From an uncultured Eubacteriales bacterium (GTDB taxonomy: Bacteria > Bacillota > Clostridia > Oscillospirales > Oscillospiraceae), in the NCBI GenBank assembly GCA_900540635.1, contig UQGU01000039.1:1-22921 (forward strand): 22,921 bases of DNA, written 5' to 3'. The translations under genes were made by a program, and so were the position numbers. Below the pieces are notes generated by a model. That model searched no databases and was not told where the DNA came from. It saw nothing but the letters and a program-made list of their open reading frames with translations. Below are positions 21,595 through 22,921 of the stretch, in pieces (the first letter of the stretch is position 1; every line of letters begins with the position of its first letter).

Positions 21595-22773
21595 TCAATA
21601 GTGCATGATGTGGGGGAGTACCAGTTTGCCCAGCTTGTAGGGCAGCCCCTCCATGGCTTTTTGGGCGTTTTTCAGCTCCTGACGGATGGGCAGATGCTGG
21701 GGACAGTGCTGCTCGCATTTGCCGCAGCCGATGCAGTTGGCCGGGCCGGTGTAGTCCTTGCGGACACCTGTGATCATGAAGTATTCCGTCAGAGATTTGA
21801 AATAGCCGTCAGAGGCCCGGCGGTTGTAGGCGGCAAAGATGCCTGGGATATCCACGCCTCTTGGGCAGGGCATACAGTACCGGCAGCCTGTGCAGCCCAC
21901 CTTCATATTCTCGTTGATGGCGGACACCACCCGGACAAGAATGGCCCGGTCAGCCTCGGTAAGCATTCCTGGAAAGCTTTTGTCTGCGGTTTCCAGATTT
22001 TCCCGGACCATCTCCAGGGAGTTCATGCCGGAGAGCACACAGGTGACCTCCTTTTGATCCCACAGCCAGTCAAAGGCCCATTGGGCAGGGGTACGCCGGA
22101 CTTCCGCGTGGTCCATGACCTTCCTCGCGGAGTGGGGCAGGCCGTTCGTCAGCCGCCCGCCTCGCAGAGGCTCCATAATGACAACGGGCAGCCCCTTTTC
22201 GGCGGCCTTGTGCAGTCCTGTGATGCCTGCCTGGGAATTTTCGTCCAGATAGTTGTACTGAATCTGGCAGAAGTCCCAGTCGTAGACATCCAGAAGGCGG
22301 CAGAACATATCGGAGTTTCCGTGGTAGGAAAAGCCCACCTGCCGGATCTGACCGGACTTCTTTTTCTCCTCCAGCCAGGAAAGGATACCCAGGTCGCAGA
22401 GCCGCTGCCAGGTCTTGACATCCGTGAGCATATGCATCAGGTAGTAGTCCACGTGGTCCGTGCGCAGTCGGCGCAGCTCCTCCTGAAAATAGGACTCCAT
22501 GCTGTCCGGCTTCTTGATCAGATAGTGGGGCAGTTTGGTGGCGATGTTTACCTTGTCGCGGATGCGGTTCCGCTCCAGGATCTCGCCCAGGGCGGCCTCG
22601 CTGCCGGGGTAGACATAGGCCGTGTCAAAATAGTTGACGCCGCCCCGGTAGGCTTCCAATAGCTCCTGCTCTGCCTTTTTCACATCCACCTTCCCGGCGG
22701 TTTGGGTAAAGCGCATACAGCCGTACCCCAGAACGGAGATGGGGTTGCCGTAGCGGTCCTTGCGGTATTGCAT
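21595..22773 (-). CDS. Aldo/keto reductase with C-terminal ferredoxin-type [4Fe-4S] domain (COG1453-like)
   Basis: A 392-residue cytoplasmic oxidoreductase. Residues 1-285 form an AKR TIM barrel with the tetrad Asp50 and Tyr55 (YFDTAYVY), Lys80 (ATKLP) and His114 (YLMHML). The C-terminal ~110 residues carry two cysteine motifs: Cys294, 297, 300, 303 (CTGCRYCMPCP) and Cys347, 350, 353, 357 (CIGCGKCEQHCP). These probably hold two [4Fe-4S] clusters, so electrons may come from ferredoxin rather than only NAD(P)H. The substrate is unknown. The start at 22773 follows AGGAGG, with a promoter about 30 bases upstream. This architecture is common in anaerobic Clostridia. Confidence 0.93.
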   Translation of the reverse strand: MQYRKDRYGNPISVLGYGCMRFTQTAGKVDVKKAEQELLEAYRGGVNYFDTAYVYPGSEAALGEILERNRIRDKVNIATKLPHYLIKKPDSMESYFQEELRRLRTDHVDYYLMHMLTDVKTWQRLCDLGILSWLEEKKKSGQIRQVGFSYHGNSDMFCRLLDVYDWDFCQIQYNYLDENSQAGITGLHKAAEKGLPVVIMEPLRGGRLTNGLPHSARKVMDHAEVRRTPAQWAFDWLWDQKEVTCVLSGMNSLEMVRENLETADKSFPGMLTEADRAILVRVVSAINENMKVGCTGCRYCMPCPRGVDIPGIFAAYNRRASDGYFKSLTEYFMITGVRKDYTGPANCIGCGKCEQHCPQHLPIRQELKNAQKAMEGLPYKLGKLVLPHIMHY

Positions 22774-22789
22774 AAGTGCTGCCTCCTGA

Positions 22790-22831
22790 AACGGTTTTTT
22801 TCATTATACCGTTCTCTTTCAAAAATCGCAA
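22790..22831 (-). promoter_or_regulatory. Promoter of the aldo/keto reductase-XRE unit
   Basis: Minus-strand TTGCGA (22831-22826), 17 bases, TATAAT (22808-22803). An inverted repeat AACGGT (22790-22795) / ACCGTT (22808-22813) flanks the -10 and could be an operator for the co-encoded XRE regulator. Confidence 0.7.
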
Positions 22832-22884
22832 TAAAAAACCGGGCGCGGGTAGTGGCGCATAAGACAGGTTTATAAGTTTTAGAG

Positions 22885-22921
22885 AGAACAGCGTGGCGGA
22901 AGTCACGCTGTTCTGCTTTTT
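22885..22921 (+). terminator. Plus-strand terminator with no assigned upstream gene
   Basis: AGAACAGCGTG (22885-22895) pairs perfectly with CACGCTGTTCT (22904-22914), followed by GC and a T-run to the window end. No plus-strand gene lies to its left after 21100, so the terminated transcript is unknown. Confidence 0.7.

Noticed and set aside
22625..22906. A 93-codon minus-strand frame crossing the reductase promoter
   Set aside because: It overlaps the promoter and the start of the reductase in another frame and has no family features.

Overview
The window looks like a chromosomal segment of a moderately high-GC, spore-forming Clostridia (Oscillospirales-like) bacterium. A SpoIVB sporulation protease lies at the left edge. 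The transport and Fe-S genes are of Firmicutes type, promoters are sigma-A-like, and coding regions favour C/G-ending codons. I see no phage, insertion sequence, CRISPR array, rRNA or tRNA. This assignment is inference from gene content.

Layout, left to right. (1) 1-893: partial spoIVB on the minus strand. (2) 1062-1517: free methionine-R-sulfoxide reductase. (3) 1526-3720: an Fe-S assembly operon of cysteine desulfurase, IscU/NifU-like scaffold and Rrf2/IscR-like regulator, with an inverted repeat over the -35 and a terminator at the end. (4) 3714-4150: a 437-base non-coding leader and promoter region. (5) 4151-13171: an oligopeptide ABC transporter operon (substrate-binding lipoprotein, two permeases, two ATPases) plus a small DUF3899-like membrane protein. 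Four of the five transporter subunits are longer than family norms. OppC has an extra extracytoplasmic domain of about 200 residues. The two ATPases carry helical insertions at different points of the nucleotide-binding fold. (6) 13212-15947: a GT-C-type membrane glycosyltransferase and a secreted Ig/cadherin-like protein with S-layer-homology-like repeats. A 17-bp hairpin between them buries the second gene's ribosome-binding site. (7) 15973-16742, minus: a TPP riboswitch with terminator controlling a ThiT-like thiamine ECF S component. (8) 16739-17645, minus: a HIT protein and a small-multidrug-export-like membrane protein. (9) 17670-21172: a nickel-centred island. A minus-strand pair (His/Cys-rich protein and CooT-like nickel-binding protein) is divergent from a plus-strand operon of His-tailed CsoR/RcnR regulator, larE, larB, a stand-alone larC C-terminal half, and a tiny FakA-middle-domain-like protein. 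(10) 21175-22831, minus: an aldo/keto reductase with two 4Cys ferredoxin-type motifs, and an XRE regulator. The right edge carries an unassigned plus-strand terminator.

The two most interesting systems are the expanded Opp transporter and the nickel/lar island. In the nickel island the genes overlap by start/stop codons and appear to make and feed the nickel-pincer nucleotide cofactor. LarC is represented only by its C-terminal half, LarE carries the three cysteines expected of the [4Fe-4S] type, and an 83-residue protein with a conserved HxH motif is translationally coupled at the end. No LarA and no LarC1 are in the window.
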